NCBI GenBank assembly: GCA_035653295.1 | Contig: DASRCB010000271.1 | Location: 1 to 22,157, forward strand | Reading direction: 5' to 3' | Source of the DNA: DASRCB01 sp035653295 | GTDB lineage: Bacteria; Acidobacteriota; Terriglobia; Bryobacterales; Bryobacteraceae | DNA length: 22,157 nucleotides | Shown: positions 7,995 through 14,800 of the stretch, one piece after another | Numbering within the stretch: the stretch's first letter is position 1 | Layout of the letters: each line of letters opens with the position of its first letter | Translations under genes and position numbers: made by a program | The notes under the pieces: model-generated | Told to the model about the DNA's origin: nothing | Seen by the model: only the letters and a program-made list of their open reading frames with translations | Databases searched by the model: none

Positions 7995-9391
7995 TGCTTC
8001 CTCCGTGCGAATTTCTGTCGTGCTGCTTCCCGAGCCAGGTGTTCCACCCACTCGGGCTGATACTGCTGCTGGCCGCCCTGGCCTGTGCCGGTGTCGGCTG
8101 TTGAAACATTCGAGGACTCCGTGACGCGTACGGCGTCGGGGCGCCACACCTGCGCCTGCACGTCGCTTCGCTCCAGCTGCGTCTTCAACTCCGGGAGATT
8201 CTCGCGAAGCGCCTGGGAGAGGCTCGCATCCGCGCGGACAGTTAGCCGCACTTCACCGGCGGCTTCCAGCACCCGTACCTCGGCCCGCTCGCCGCTCGGC
8301 GATTCCAGACGCAGGCGAAGATCGCGCACGGCTGGCGCGGTTTGCGCATCGGGCTCGGCGGGCGCATGCGGAGCCTGCACTGCCGGCGCCGGCGGCGGAT
8401 CGTTGTGGTTTACGGGGTGCTGCGGGACCACGAAGACAGGAAATGTTGAACCACCGCCGAGACGCCCTTCGAACGCGATCTCGTCCTTGGAGCTCTTCGA
8501 AAATTCGCCCGGGTCGTTACCGGTCTGTTGAGCCGAAACAGCTGTCGCAATTGGCGGATTTGTTTCTGGTCTGGCGGGCGCGGGAAAGGCGGCTTCGCCT
8601 GGCGGCGTCGTTGCGGAGCGCTCCGAACCCTTACCCGTTATCGTGCTCGTGTGCACAGGCGTTGGCATCGGAGCTATCAATGTCGCGGACGAGACCGCCT
8701 GCCAAAGGCTGGCATTCTCGCCGGCCGCCGCGCTCGAGCCTGCGGCGCTGCCTGACTGTGTCAGCACATCCGCGCCAGCTCTTGTTTCCGGCCTGGGGCA
8801 GGCAGCTTCTCCTGTAAGGATGGCCGTGGTTACCACTTCCGGCGATCGAGGCTGATGCACTGTCGTGCTGGTCCCGGGAGCCGTTTGCGTCGGCAGTAGC
8901 ATCGCCGCAGCCGAGACCGCCTGATCCAGCATGGCGCTCAACCCAGGAGCCGTTGCCGTTGCGATCAAGCCAGCACTGCTGGGCTCCGCACTCGTTTCCT
9001 CCGTCGCGGTCTCCGGAGCTGGAGATTGAAAGGCTGTCGTGCTGGCGCTGCGAACCGATTGCGTAAGAAGTGGCATCGCGGCAGGCGAAACCGCCTGCCC
9101 CACGCTGGCATTGTCTTCTGCTGTCGCCGGCCGAACCGGCGTTTGGCCCAGCGAAGCGGCAACGGTTTGCGTCAGAGCTGCAAACTGCTTCAGCGGCTTC
9201 TGCGCCGGCCAGGGGAACGGCATCCCGAGAACGACCGGATACCCTTTCTCCTGCTGGCGTTCGTTGTCGTCGTCGAATTGATCGAGTTGCGATTGAAAAC
9301 TGCCTGTGCCGGTTGACCGGCCGCGCAAAGTACGGGCGTACAGCGCGGCTCCGGCTAACTGCGAGGCGGCAACGGCAAGAGCCTGGGGCAC
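7991..9391 (-). CDS. fliK: FliK, hook-length control protein
   Basis: FliK is an exported molecular ruler that touches FlhB when the hook is long enough and triggers the substrate switch. The C-terminal part (about 356-420) looks like the Flg_hook domain: LRLRLESPSGERAEVRVLEA, then VRLTVRADASLSQALRENLP and LKTQLERSDVQAQVW. The ~300 residues before it are Ala/Thr/Ser/Pro-rich and contain three imperfect repeats around QAVS(P/A/S)A, plus two GEAA-x-P segments, consistent with an extended ruler. The length of 466 is within the family range. No ATG is available; GTG at 9391 is the best start, with a stop upstream in frame. A GAGGAG lies about 15 bases before it, too far to be ideal. It heads the minus-strand operon. 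Confidence 0.87.
   Translation of the reverse strand: MPQALAVAASQLAGAALYARTLRGRSTGTGSFQSQLDQFDDDNERQQEKGYPVVLGMPFPWPAQKPLKQFAALTQTVAASLGQTPVRPATAEDNASVGQAVSPAAMPLLTQSVRSASTTAFQSPAPETATEETSAEPSSAGLIATATAPGLSAMLDQAVSAAAMLLPTQTAPGTSTTVHQPRSPEVVTTAILTGEAACPRPETRAGADVLTQSGSAAGSSAAAGENASLWQAVSSATLIAPMPTPVHTSTITGKGSERSATTPPGEAAFPAPARPETNPPIATAVSAQQTGNDPGEFSKSSKDEIAFEGRLGGGSTFPVFVVPQHPVNHNDPPPAPAVQAPHAPAEPDAQTAPAVRDLRLRLESPSGERAEVRVLEAAGEVRLTVRADASLSQALRENLPELKTQLERSDVQAQVWRPDAVRVTESSNVSTADTGTGQGGQQQYQPEWVEHLAREAARQKFARRKQ
8638..9110. repeat. Three diverged 77-bp direct repeats inside fliK
   Basis: Copies lie at 8638-8714, 8860-8936 and 9034-9110. Each begins with a form of TGTCGTGCTGG and contains GCATCGC-GAGACCGCCTG-like sequence, ending GCTGGCA or a near match. 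Offsets of 222 and 174 bp are multiples of three, so the repeats stay in the fliK frame and encode the QAVS-type segments. The third copy contains a perfect hairpin, GGCAGGCG (9080-9087) with CGCCTGCC (9092-9099). Confidence 0.75.
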
Positions 9392-9402
9392 GCGCCGGCA
9401 GG

Positions 9403-9418
9403 TGCACTCCTCGGCCCA
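9403..9418 (-). promoter_or_regulatory. Candidate sigma-54 promoter for the fliK operon
   Basis: Read on the minus strand, TGGGCCGAGGAGTGCA has GG and GC exactly 10 bases apart and matches TGGCACGNNNNTTGCW at all but three fixed positions. The predicted transcript start, 12 bases after the -12 C, is 9392, one base before the fliK GTG. The GAGGAG inside it could instead be a distant ribosome site. Confidence 0.35.
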
Positions 9419-9570
9419 ACGCCGTTGCGGTCAGCAATCAATCACTTGAGCCGCGTCGCGCGCGATTCGGCTGTCGAAACTTCGTATTCCACCATGCGCC
9501 CGGTACGAGATCTCGACGAACCGAGGGCCTCAGCCGGCGCGTAGTCGTCTGTTTCTCAGCCACTTGAGCG

Positions 9571-9587
9571 TTGGACGGCGGCTTGCT
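9571..9587 (+). promoter_or_regulatory. Candidate sigma-54 promoter for the flgF operon
   Basis: TTGGACGGCGGCTTGCT has the TGG and TTGCT blocks of a -24/-12 element with the required 10-base spacing between GG (9573-9574) and GC (9585-9586). The predicted transcript start is about 9598, leaving a leader of about 8 bases before the flgF ATG. No Shine-Dalgarno sequence precedes that ATG, which agrees with a very short leader. Confidence 0.55.
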
Positions 9588-9605
9588 CCTCAGTGCGCTT
9601 CAGCT

Positions 9606-10343
9606 ATGGACCCGCTCACAGCCGCGGCCGCAAGTGGCGTTCGCTCCCGCATGGAATCGCTGGACATGCTGGCCAACAATCTGGCCAACGCATCCACCGG
9701 CGGCTTCAAGGTGGATCACGAATTCTACAGCAGCTTTATCGATCCGGAAAGCAGAAATTCGAGCGGAGGCAGCAATGGGGAAATGCCCGTGGTGCAAAAA
9801 CCGTGGACCGATTTCAGCCAGGGGACCCTCCAGCAAACCGGACATCCGCTCGACCTCGCCCTCACCGGCGCCGGCTTTTTCACCGTTAATGGCCCTTCCG
9901 GCCCGCTCTACACGCGGAACGGCAGTTTCCAGTTGTCCAGCACGGGAGTGTTGACCACAGCTGAGGGATATCCCGTCCGCCTTAAGGACGGCACGACACT
10001 GCAACTCACGCCGGGCAGCATACCGGTCATCAACGCCCAGGGTGATGTTTCCGAAGAAGGCCGCGCGCTCGGAACACTCGCGATTACGGATTTCAAAGAT
10101 CCGGGCAAGCTGTCCAAAGCCGGCGCCACCTACTTCAAAGCCGCTCCGGACGCGGTCCGCACACCTGCCACGAACGCTGAAGTGCATCAGAGCGCGCTGG
10201 AGAATTCCAACGTGGTCACCGCCGAAGCGGCTATTCGGCTGGTCACCGTCATGCGCCACTTCGAAGGGCTGCAAAAAGCGATTACCGTGGCCACGCAAAT
10301 GAACCAGTCGAGCATCACCGAGGTCGCTCGCATCACCAGCTGA
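9606..10343 (+). CDS. flgF: FlgF, flagellar proximal rod protein
   Basis: FlgF is a rod subunit exported through the gate to build the flagellar axle. The 245-residue protein has the rod N-terminal motif SLDMLANNLANASTGGFKVD at about 18-37. It also has the flagellar basal-body middle motif LALTGAGFFTVNGPSGPLYT and the C-terminal helix with ALENSNVVTAEAAIRLVTVM. The start ATG at 9606 (MDPLTAAAASGV) matches the family; the open frame extends to 9564 but that extra part is unsupported. No ribosome site is visible, and a sigma-54-like element ends 19 bases upstream. It is followed 17 bp later by flgG. FlgF rather than FlgG is chosen because the next gene is the clearer FlgG. Confidence 0.92.
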   Translation: MDPLTAAAASGVRSRMESLDMLANNLANASTGGFKVDHEFYSSFIDPESRNSSGGSNGEMPVVQKPWTDFSQGTLQQTGHPLDLALTGAGFFTVNGPSGPLYTRNGSFQLSSTGVLTTAEGYPVRLKDGTTLQLTPGSIPVINAQGDVSEEGRALGTLAITDFKDPGKLSKAGATYFKAAPDAVRTPATNAEVHQSALENSNVVTAEAAIRLVTVMRHFEGLQKAITVATQMNQSSITEVARITS

Positions 10344-10360
10344 GCCATGAGGAGGAAAGA

Positions 10361-11158
10361 ATGATTCGTGCTCTCTACAGCGCCGGAAGCGGAATGACGG
10401 CGCAGCAGTTGAACGTGGACAACATCGCCAACAACCTGGCGAATGCGAACACGGCCGGCTATAAAATGCGCCGCGCGCAGTTTCAGGACCTGCTGTACCA
10501 GAACGTGGTCCAGCCCGGGGCCGCCGCCGGCCAGCAAACCACCGTGCCCGCCGGCCTTCAGGTCGGACTCGGCACGCGCGCCGCGGGAAACGAGATTATC
10601 TTCACTCAGGGCAACTTCCAGCAGACCGACAATCCCCTCGACATGGTGATCCAGGGCAACGGATTCTTCCAGGTAATGATGCCCAACGGCGAGCTTGCCT
10701 ATACGCGCAACGGCAATTTTCAGCTCGACCGGAATGGCAATATCGTCACCTCCGACGGGAACATGCTTCAGCCCCAGATCACGATTCCATCGCAGGCGCA
10801 GTCCATCACCATAGCCAAGGACGGCACCGTCAGTTTCACCGAACCGGGACAGATCGCGGCCCAGCAGGCCGGGCAGATCCAGCTGGCCATGTTCCAGAAC
10901 CCCGCGGGTTTGAACAGCATCGGAAGCACGCTCTATCAGCCGACGGAAGCATCCGGCGATCCGGTTGTCGGCGCGCCCGGCAGCACCACCGGGCTGGGTT
11001 CGCTGATGCAGGGTTACACCGAGCAATCGAACGTGAACGTCGTCGAAGAGTTCATCAATCTCATCGTGGCGCAGCGCGCATACGAAGCGAACTCGAAGGT
11101 GGTGAAAGCCGCCGACGACATGTACCAGCAGGCCAATAACGTCGCCACCGGACAATGA
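10361..11158 (+). CDS. flgG: FlgG, flagellar distal rod protein
   Basis: FlgG forms the distal rod that passes through the P and L rings. It starts MIRALYSAGSGMTAQQLNVD, a near-consensus FlgG N-terminus, followed by NIANNLANANTAGYKMRRAQ. The middle contains MVIQGNGFFQVMMPNGELAY and the C-terminus ends with EEFINLIVAQRAYEANSKVV and a final helix. The length of 265 is typical (about 260). A strong GAGGAGGAAAGA precedes the ATG. The stop overlaps the flgA start (ATGA), so flgA is translationally coupled. Confidence 0.97.
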   Translation: MIRALYSAGSGMTAQQLNVDNIANNLANANTAGYKMRRAQFQDLLYQNVVQPGAAAGQQTTVPAGLQVGLGTRAAGNEIIFTQGNFQQTDNPLDMVIQGNGFFQVMMPNGELAYTRNGNFQLDRNGNIVTSDGNMLQPQITIPSQAQSITIAKDGTVSFTEPGQIAAQQAGQIQLAMFQNPAGLNSIGSTLYQPTEASGDPVVGAPGSTTGLGSLMQGYTEQSNVNVVEEFINLIVAQRAYEANSKVVKAADDMYQQANNVATGQ

Positions 11159-12057
11159 TCGTCGTCGCTTTACTCTTCGCGCTCACCGGACCGGCGCCGA
11201 AATGCCAATACATCGCCGCGGAGCGCATCTTCGCGCGCGATCTGGCCCCGTCGGTCCCGGAATTCGCGAAGCTGCCGCCCGATGTGCCGCTCGGTTATGC
11301 GCCGACGCCAGGGCAGCAGAAGATCTTCTCCGCGGCGGAACTGCGGCGAATGGCGAAAAATAGCGGGCTCGAAATTGCCGGCTCGCCGGACGACCTCTGC
11401 TTCGAGTGGAAAATGCGGCCTGTGATGAAGGATGAAATGCTGGCTGCCATGCGCCGCGCGCTCCACCCGCGGCAGGTAGAGATCGAGATCGTCGAGATGA
11501 GCCGCTTCCCTGCCCCGGAAGGCGAGATTGTGTTCAATGATCCGCCCGTTTCGGGCGCCGCCAGCACAGCGCCGTTGCTGTGGCGCGGCTCGATTACGTA
11601 CGCTGCGAACCGGCGCTACTCCGTTTGGGCCCGCGTGCTCCTGAAAGTCTCCGGACCACGCCTGATCGCCGTCGAACCGCTCCGATCCGGACAGGAGATC
11701 CAGGCCGCGCAGGTCCGCGTCGAGCAGTGGTCCGGGCCGCTGTCGCGGCTGGATGAGCTGACCGCGCCGGAAGACGTCGCAGGCCAGGCGGTGAAGTTTG
11801 CCATCCCCGCCGGCGCCGTGCTGCGCCGCGGGATGCTGACACGCCCGGCGGAGGTGCAGCAGGGCGACATTGTACGCGTGCGGGTCACCGGCTTGGGCGC
11901 ATCCATCGCCGCGGAAGCAATCGCCCAGGAGACCGGAGTTCGCGGAGCGTTTATTTCCGTCAAGAACGAGACCAGCGGCCGGAAGTTCCGCGCGCGGGTC
12001 GACGGTAAGGATCTGGTGACGGTGGTTCGCAACGACTCGCCGGCCACAGGAGGTTAA
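11155..12057 (+). CDS. flgA: FlgA, P-ring assembly chaperone
   Basis: FlgA is a periplasmic chaperone needed for FlgI to form the P ring. The 300-residue protein has a short hydrophobic N-terminal stretch (MIVVALLFALTGPAPKC) consistent with a signal peptide. The C-terminal half holds the SAF-like domain: PLRSGQEIQAAQVRVEQW, then DVAGQAVKFAIPAGAVLRRG, then VRVRVTGLGASIAAEAIAQE and the closing VDGKDLVTVV. It is somewhat longer than enterobacterial FlgA (about 220) because of an extended N-terminal region. The position directly after flgG and before flgH and flgI is strong support. Confidence 0.92.
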   Translation: MIVVALLFALTGPAPKCQYIAAERIFARDLAPSVPEFAKLPPDVPLGYAPTPGQQKIFSAAELRRMAKNSGLEIAGSPDDLCFEWKMRPVMKDEMLAAMRRALHPRQVEIEIVEMSRFPAPEGEIVFNDPPVSGAASTAPLLWRGSITYAANRRYSVWARVLLKVSGPRLIAVEPLRSGQEIQAAQVRVEQWSGPLSRLDELTAPEDVAGQAVKFAIPAGAVLRRGMLTRPAEVQQGDIVRVRVTGLGASIAAEAIAQETGVRGAFISVKNETSGRKFRARVDGKDLVTVVRNDSPATGG

Positions 12058-12060
12058 GGA

Positions 12061-12777
12061 ATGCAGTTCCACCGCATGAAGGCGGTTTTCGCTGTCGGCG
12101 CCCTGGCGCTCGGCGGCGTTGTTGTCCCCGCCAATGCAGCAAAGAAGCAGAAGACCGAAGAGAAGCATCCCAGCGCGCTCGACGTGTACATTCGCGAGGC
12201 GCAGCGGCATGCCGCGACCGTGACCACCTCTCCGGGCTCCCTGTGGTCACCGTCGTCGCGATTCAACGACCTTGGCGCCGACCTGCGCGCCGCCCATCTG
12301 GACGACATCGTCACCATCGTCGTCAACGAACAAACCAGCGCCGTCAGCGGAGGCACGACCAAGACTTCGCGTGCATCCTCCGCGAACGCTTCCGTGAACG
12401 CGTTCTATGGCGCCCTGAAGAAGACCAGCCCCTGGACGAATCTCCTCAACAGCAACAGCAACACGTCGCTTGACGGCGAGGGGACCACATCGCGCACCAC
12501 CACGCTCAACAGCACGCTCGCCGCGCGGGTGGTCGGCGTCATGGCCAACGGCAATCTGATCGTCGAGGGCGTGAAGACGCTGGGCATCAATTCGGAGAAC
12601 GAGATGGTCTCGGTTCGCGGCGTCGTGCGCCCGCTTGACCTCAACGCGGATAATACCGTCAGCGCCGACCGCCTGGCCGACGTCGAGGTGAAGGTGAATG
12701 GCCGCGGCGTGGTCAACGATGTCGTCCGCCGGCCCAACTTCCTCTATCGCCTCCTGCTTGGACTGCTTCCATTCTGA
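12061..12777 (+). CDS. flgH: FlgH, flagellar L-ring protein lacking a lipobox
   Basis: FlgH forms the L ring in the outer membrane. The 238-residue protein has the FlgH core: GSLWSPSSRFNDLGADLRA, DDIVTIVVNEQTSA, then the Ser/Thr/Asn-rich middle, GNLIVEGVKTLGINSENE and VSVRGVVRPLDLNADNTVSA. FlgH is normally a lipoprotein, but here the leader KAVFAVGALALGGVVVPANA ends in an ANA-A type cleavage site and the protein contains no cysteine at all. It is therefore predicted to be a soluble, signal-peptidase-I product. CAGGAGG stands before the ATG. It lies 3 bp after flgA and 15 bp before flgI. Confidence 0.94.
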   Translation: MQFHRMKAVFAVGALALGGVVVPANAAKKQKTEEKHPSALDVYIREAQRHAATVTTSPGSLWSPSSRFNDLGADLRAAHLDDIVTIVVNEQTSAVSGGTTKTSRASSANASVNAFYGALKKTSPWTNLLNSNSNTSLDGEGTTSRTTTLNSTLAARVVGVMANGNLIVEGVKTLGINSENEMVSVRGVVRPLDLNADNTVSADRLADVEVKVNGRGVVNDVVRRPNFLYRLLLGLLPF

Positions 12778-12792
12778 TTCCGGAGTTTTCTC

Positions 12793-13896
12793 GTGAAGAG
12801 TCTGTTCATAACCGCGCTCCTGCCGTTTGTCATCCATGCCGCCCCCGATCTGCCGCCGGGCAGCCGGTTGAAGGAGCTGGTCACCATCGAGGGCGTACGC
12901 ACGAATCAGCTTATCGGCTACGGTCTCGTTGTCGGGCTTGCCGGGACAGGCGACCGTCAGCAGACCATTTTTTCCGTGCAAACCCTCACCAACATGTTGC
13001 AGCACATGGGCGTGAATGTGCCCCCGTCGGCCATCATGGTGAAAAACACGGCCGCGGTGATGATTACCGCCACGCTTCCGCCGTTCGCGCAGCCGGGCAC
13101 AACCATCGACGTGACCGTCGCCGCCGCCGGTGACGCTTCCAACCTTCAGGGCGGAATCCTGCTGATGACCATGCTGCGCGGGGTGAACGGCGAGGTCTTC
13201 GCTACGGCGCAGGGTCCGGTGGTCACCGGTGGATTCGTTGCCGGCAACTCGCTTTCGAAACAGACGGTAAATCACCCCACCGTGGGCCGGATCCCCAATG
13301 GCGCCAGTATCGAGCGGCCCGCGCCTTCGCCGCCGCTCGGAAAGGTTGTTCGCCTGCAGCTTCGTGACGCCGATTTCACCACCGCGGAACGCGTGCAGCA
13401 GGCGCTGAACAGCACCTTCGGCAAGGGCGGCGAAGTAGCGCACGCGGAGAACTCCGCATTGATCAGCGTGGCCGTGCCGCCTGAATATGCCGGACGTCCC
13501 GCTGATTTCATTGCCGATCTCGAACGGGTGATCGTGCAGCCGGACGTCGTCGCGCGTGTGGTCATCAACGAACGAACCGGCACCATCACACTGGGCCGCG
13601 ATGTGCGCATCGCGCCGGTCGCCATCATGCACGGCGCTCTCAGCGTCGAAATTCAGAACACGCTCACGCCCACCCAGCCCGAGGCATTCTCTCAGGGCAA
13701 GACGCAACTGGTGCCCAGCAGCCAGGTCAACGTCAGCCAGGACAAGGCGCACAACATCATGCTGCAGCAGGGCGCCACGGTCGAGGAGGTCGTAAAATCG
13801 CTGAACGCGATCGGGTCCACGCCGCGCGACGTCATCGACATCCTCCAGGCCCTGCGGGCCGCCGGAGCCCTCAATGCCGAAGTGGAGGTGATCTGA
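12793..13896 (+). CDS. flgI: FlgI, flagellar P-ring protein
   Basis: FlgI assembles into the P ring around the rod in the peptidoglycan layer. The 367 residues are the standard length. A signal peptide (MKSLFITALLPFVIHAAPDL) is followed by the near-invariant block SRLKELVTIEGVRTNQLIGY and GLVVGLAGTGD. Later motifs include PPSAIMVKNTAAVMITATLP, IVQPDVVARVVINERTGTI and the C-terminal DVIDILQALRAAGALNAEVE. The start is GTG at 12793, with CGGAG 7 bases upstream. It directly precedes flgJ. Confidence 0.97.
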   Translation: MKSLFITALLPFVIHAAPDLPPGSRLKELVTIEGVRTNQLIGYGLVVGLAGTGDRQQTIFSVQTLTNMLQHMGVNVPPSAIMVKNTAAVMITATLPPFAQPGTTIDVTVAAAGDASNLQGGILLMTMLRGVNGEVFATAQGPVVTGGFVAGNSLSKQTVNHPTVGRIPNGASIERPAPSPPLGKVVRLQLRDADFTTAERVQQALNSTFGKGGEVAHAENSALISVAVPPEYAGRPADFIADLERVIVQPDVVARVVINERTGTITLGRDVRIAPVAIMHGALSVEIQNTLTPTQPEAFSQGKTQLVPSSQVNVSQDKAHNIMLQQGATVEEVVKSLNAIGSTPRDVIDILQALRAAGALNAEVEVI

Positions 13897-13899
13897 GCG

Positions 13900-14220
13900 A
13901 TGCACGTGAACCTGATCACAACGCCCAGCGGCCCCGCGCCGCGCACCATTCAGAATGACCCCAAAAAGATCCACGACGCTGCCTGCCAGTTCGAGGCGCT
14001 CATGATCGGGGAAATGCTGAAGACGGCCAAGCAGGATTCGAGCGACGACGCCCTGGGCGGGGACGATGCCGATGGCTCAGGCGGGCTGGCCAGCGATATG
14101 GGGCAGGAGTTCTTCGCCCAGGCCATCGCCAGCCACGGCGGGCTGGGACTGGCCGCAACCATCGAGCGCGGCGTCGAAACAGAAGCAGCGCGCCATCAGG
14201 CCGTTTCGCACACCGAGTAG
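13900..14220 (+). CDS. flgJ: FlgJ rod-capping protein, single-domain form
   Basis: FlgJ promotes rod assembly; in enterics it also carries a C-terminal muramidase that opens the peptidoglycan. This 106-residue protein contains only the rod-binding domain: ACQFEALMIGEMLKTAKQDS at about 29-48, an Asp/Gly-rich loop, then SDMGQEFFAQAIASHGGLGL. No hydrolase domain follows. A full GGAGGTGATC site inside the flgI 3' end serves the ATG. Its last 25 bases overlap the 3' end of fliS on the opposite strand. The nearby transglycosylase at 14801 probably supplies the missing activity. Confidence 0.93.
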   Translation: MHVNLITTPSGPAPRTIQNDPKKIHDAACQFEALMIGEMLKTAKQDSSDDALGGDDADGSGGLASDMGQEFFAQAIASHGGLGLAATIERGVETEAARHQAVSHTE

Positions 14221-14657
14221 CTGGGGGCGGCTTCGCTGCCGTACGCGCTCGTTTCCGTCTGAACCGGTTTCGAGGCCGCGCCGGCGGCGAGCTGTGCTTC
14301 GGCGCTGCGCCAGCCGTCGAGCAGAGTCGAAAGCAGCGACGATACCTCCGCCAGCGGCTCCTCGGCCTGGCGCGTGTGCGCTTCCATGATGCGCTGCAGC
14401 ATGTAAGCGTACAGCTGCCCGAGCCTCTCGCCGATCTCGCCTCCCTTCTCACGATCCAGGGATGCGATCAACTCGCCAAGAATGTTCACGGCCTTGCTGA
14501 TGTACGTGGAGCGGCCCATGATGTCCTCGGCCGCCAGACAGCGCCGCGCCTGCTCGACAGCGTTGATCGCGCCTTCGTAGAGGGCGGTCACCAGACGCAT
14601 GGGTGTCGCCATGAGAATACTGTCATTGTTGTAAGCGCTGTAAAGCTCGTCGTACAT
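14196..14657 (-). CDS. fliS: FliS, flagellin export chaperone
   Basis: FliS binds the C-terminus of flagellin in the cytoplasm, prevents early polymerisation and delivers it to FlhA. The sequence MYDELYSAYNNDSILMATPM followed by RLVTALYEGAINAVEQARRC is a clear FliS N-terminus. KAVNILGELIASLDREKGGE and LYAYMLQRIMEAHTRQ continue the helical fold. From ATG 14657 the protein is 153 residues, with a Ser/Ala-rich tail longer than usual. An in-frame ATG at 14681 would add eight residues (MNCGDRTA) that do not look like FliS. No flagellin or fliD gene is adjacent. Confidence 0.9.
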   Translation of the reverse strand: MYDELYSAYNNDSILMATPMRLVTALYEGAINAVEQARRCLAAEDIMGRSTYISKAVNILGELIASLDREKGGEIGERLGQLYAYMLQRIMEAHTRQAEEPLAEVSSLLSTLLDGWRSAEAQLAAGAASKPVQTETSAYGSEAAPSYSVCETA

Positions 14658-14772
14658 CGCCGTCCGATCTCCACAGTTCATATCGAAGCGGCGGCGGCGC
14701 GGTTAGAGTCATGTTTTCGACACTGTGGAGCCGGACTTCGGCCCGCAAACACAGCTGCAACAGCGAGTTCAG

Positions 14773-14800
14773 GTGGAACGCCGTTTGCTGCACGTTCCAC
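14773..14800. repeat. Perfect inverted repeat abutting the transglycosylase start
   Basis: GTGGAACG (14773-14780) and CGTTCCAC (14793-14800) are exact inverted copies 12 bases apart. The left arm contains most of the -24 box and the right arm ends one base before the ATG. It could be an operator or, in a longer transcript, a hairpin just ahead of the start codon. Confidence 0.6.
14774..14789 (+). promoter_or_regulatory. Strong candidate sigma-54 promoter for the transglycosylase
   Basis: TGGAACGCCGTTTGCT matches TGGCACGNNNNTTGCW at every fixed position except one, with the exact 10-base GG-GC spacing. The predicted transcript start is 14800, one base before the ATG at 14801, so the mRNA would be leaderless. 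No ribosome site precedes that ATG. Confidence 0.6.

Larger units (their letters stand above)
9392..9605. promoter_or_regulatory. Divergent control region between fliK and flgF
   Basis: This 214-bp stretch separates the two divergent flagellar operons and has no convincing gene. Besides the -24/-12 elements listed separately, it holds CACTTGAG twice (9443-9450 and 9561-9568) and a perfect 10-bp palindrome CGAGATCTCG at 9506-9515. These are possible sites for an NtrC-type activator or other regulator. That role is inference from position. Confidence 0.55.
14658..14800. promoter_or_regulatory. Divergent region between fliS and the transglycosylase
   Basis: This 143-bp gap has the sigma-54-like element for the plus-strand gene. 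On the minus strand there is a weak sigma-28-like pair: TAAC at 14705-14702 and TTCGATAT at 14687-14680, 14 bases apart. A sigma-28 promoter would fit fliS, a late gene in other bacteria, but the match is poor. Confidence 0.35.

Noticed and set aside
12247..13974. 575-codon open frame on the minus strand
   Set aside because: Antisense to flgH and flgI, with biased composition and no recognisable domain.
14658..14681. GG-N10-GC element just before the fliS ATG
   Set aside because: It lacks the TT before GC and would start transcription inside the gene; spacing alone is weak evidence in GC-rich DNA.
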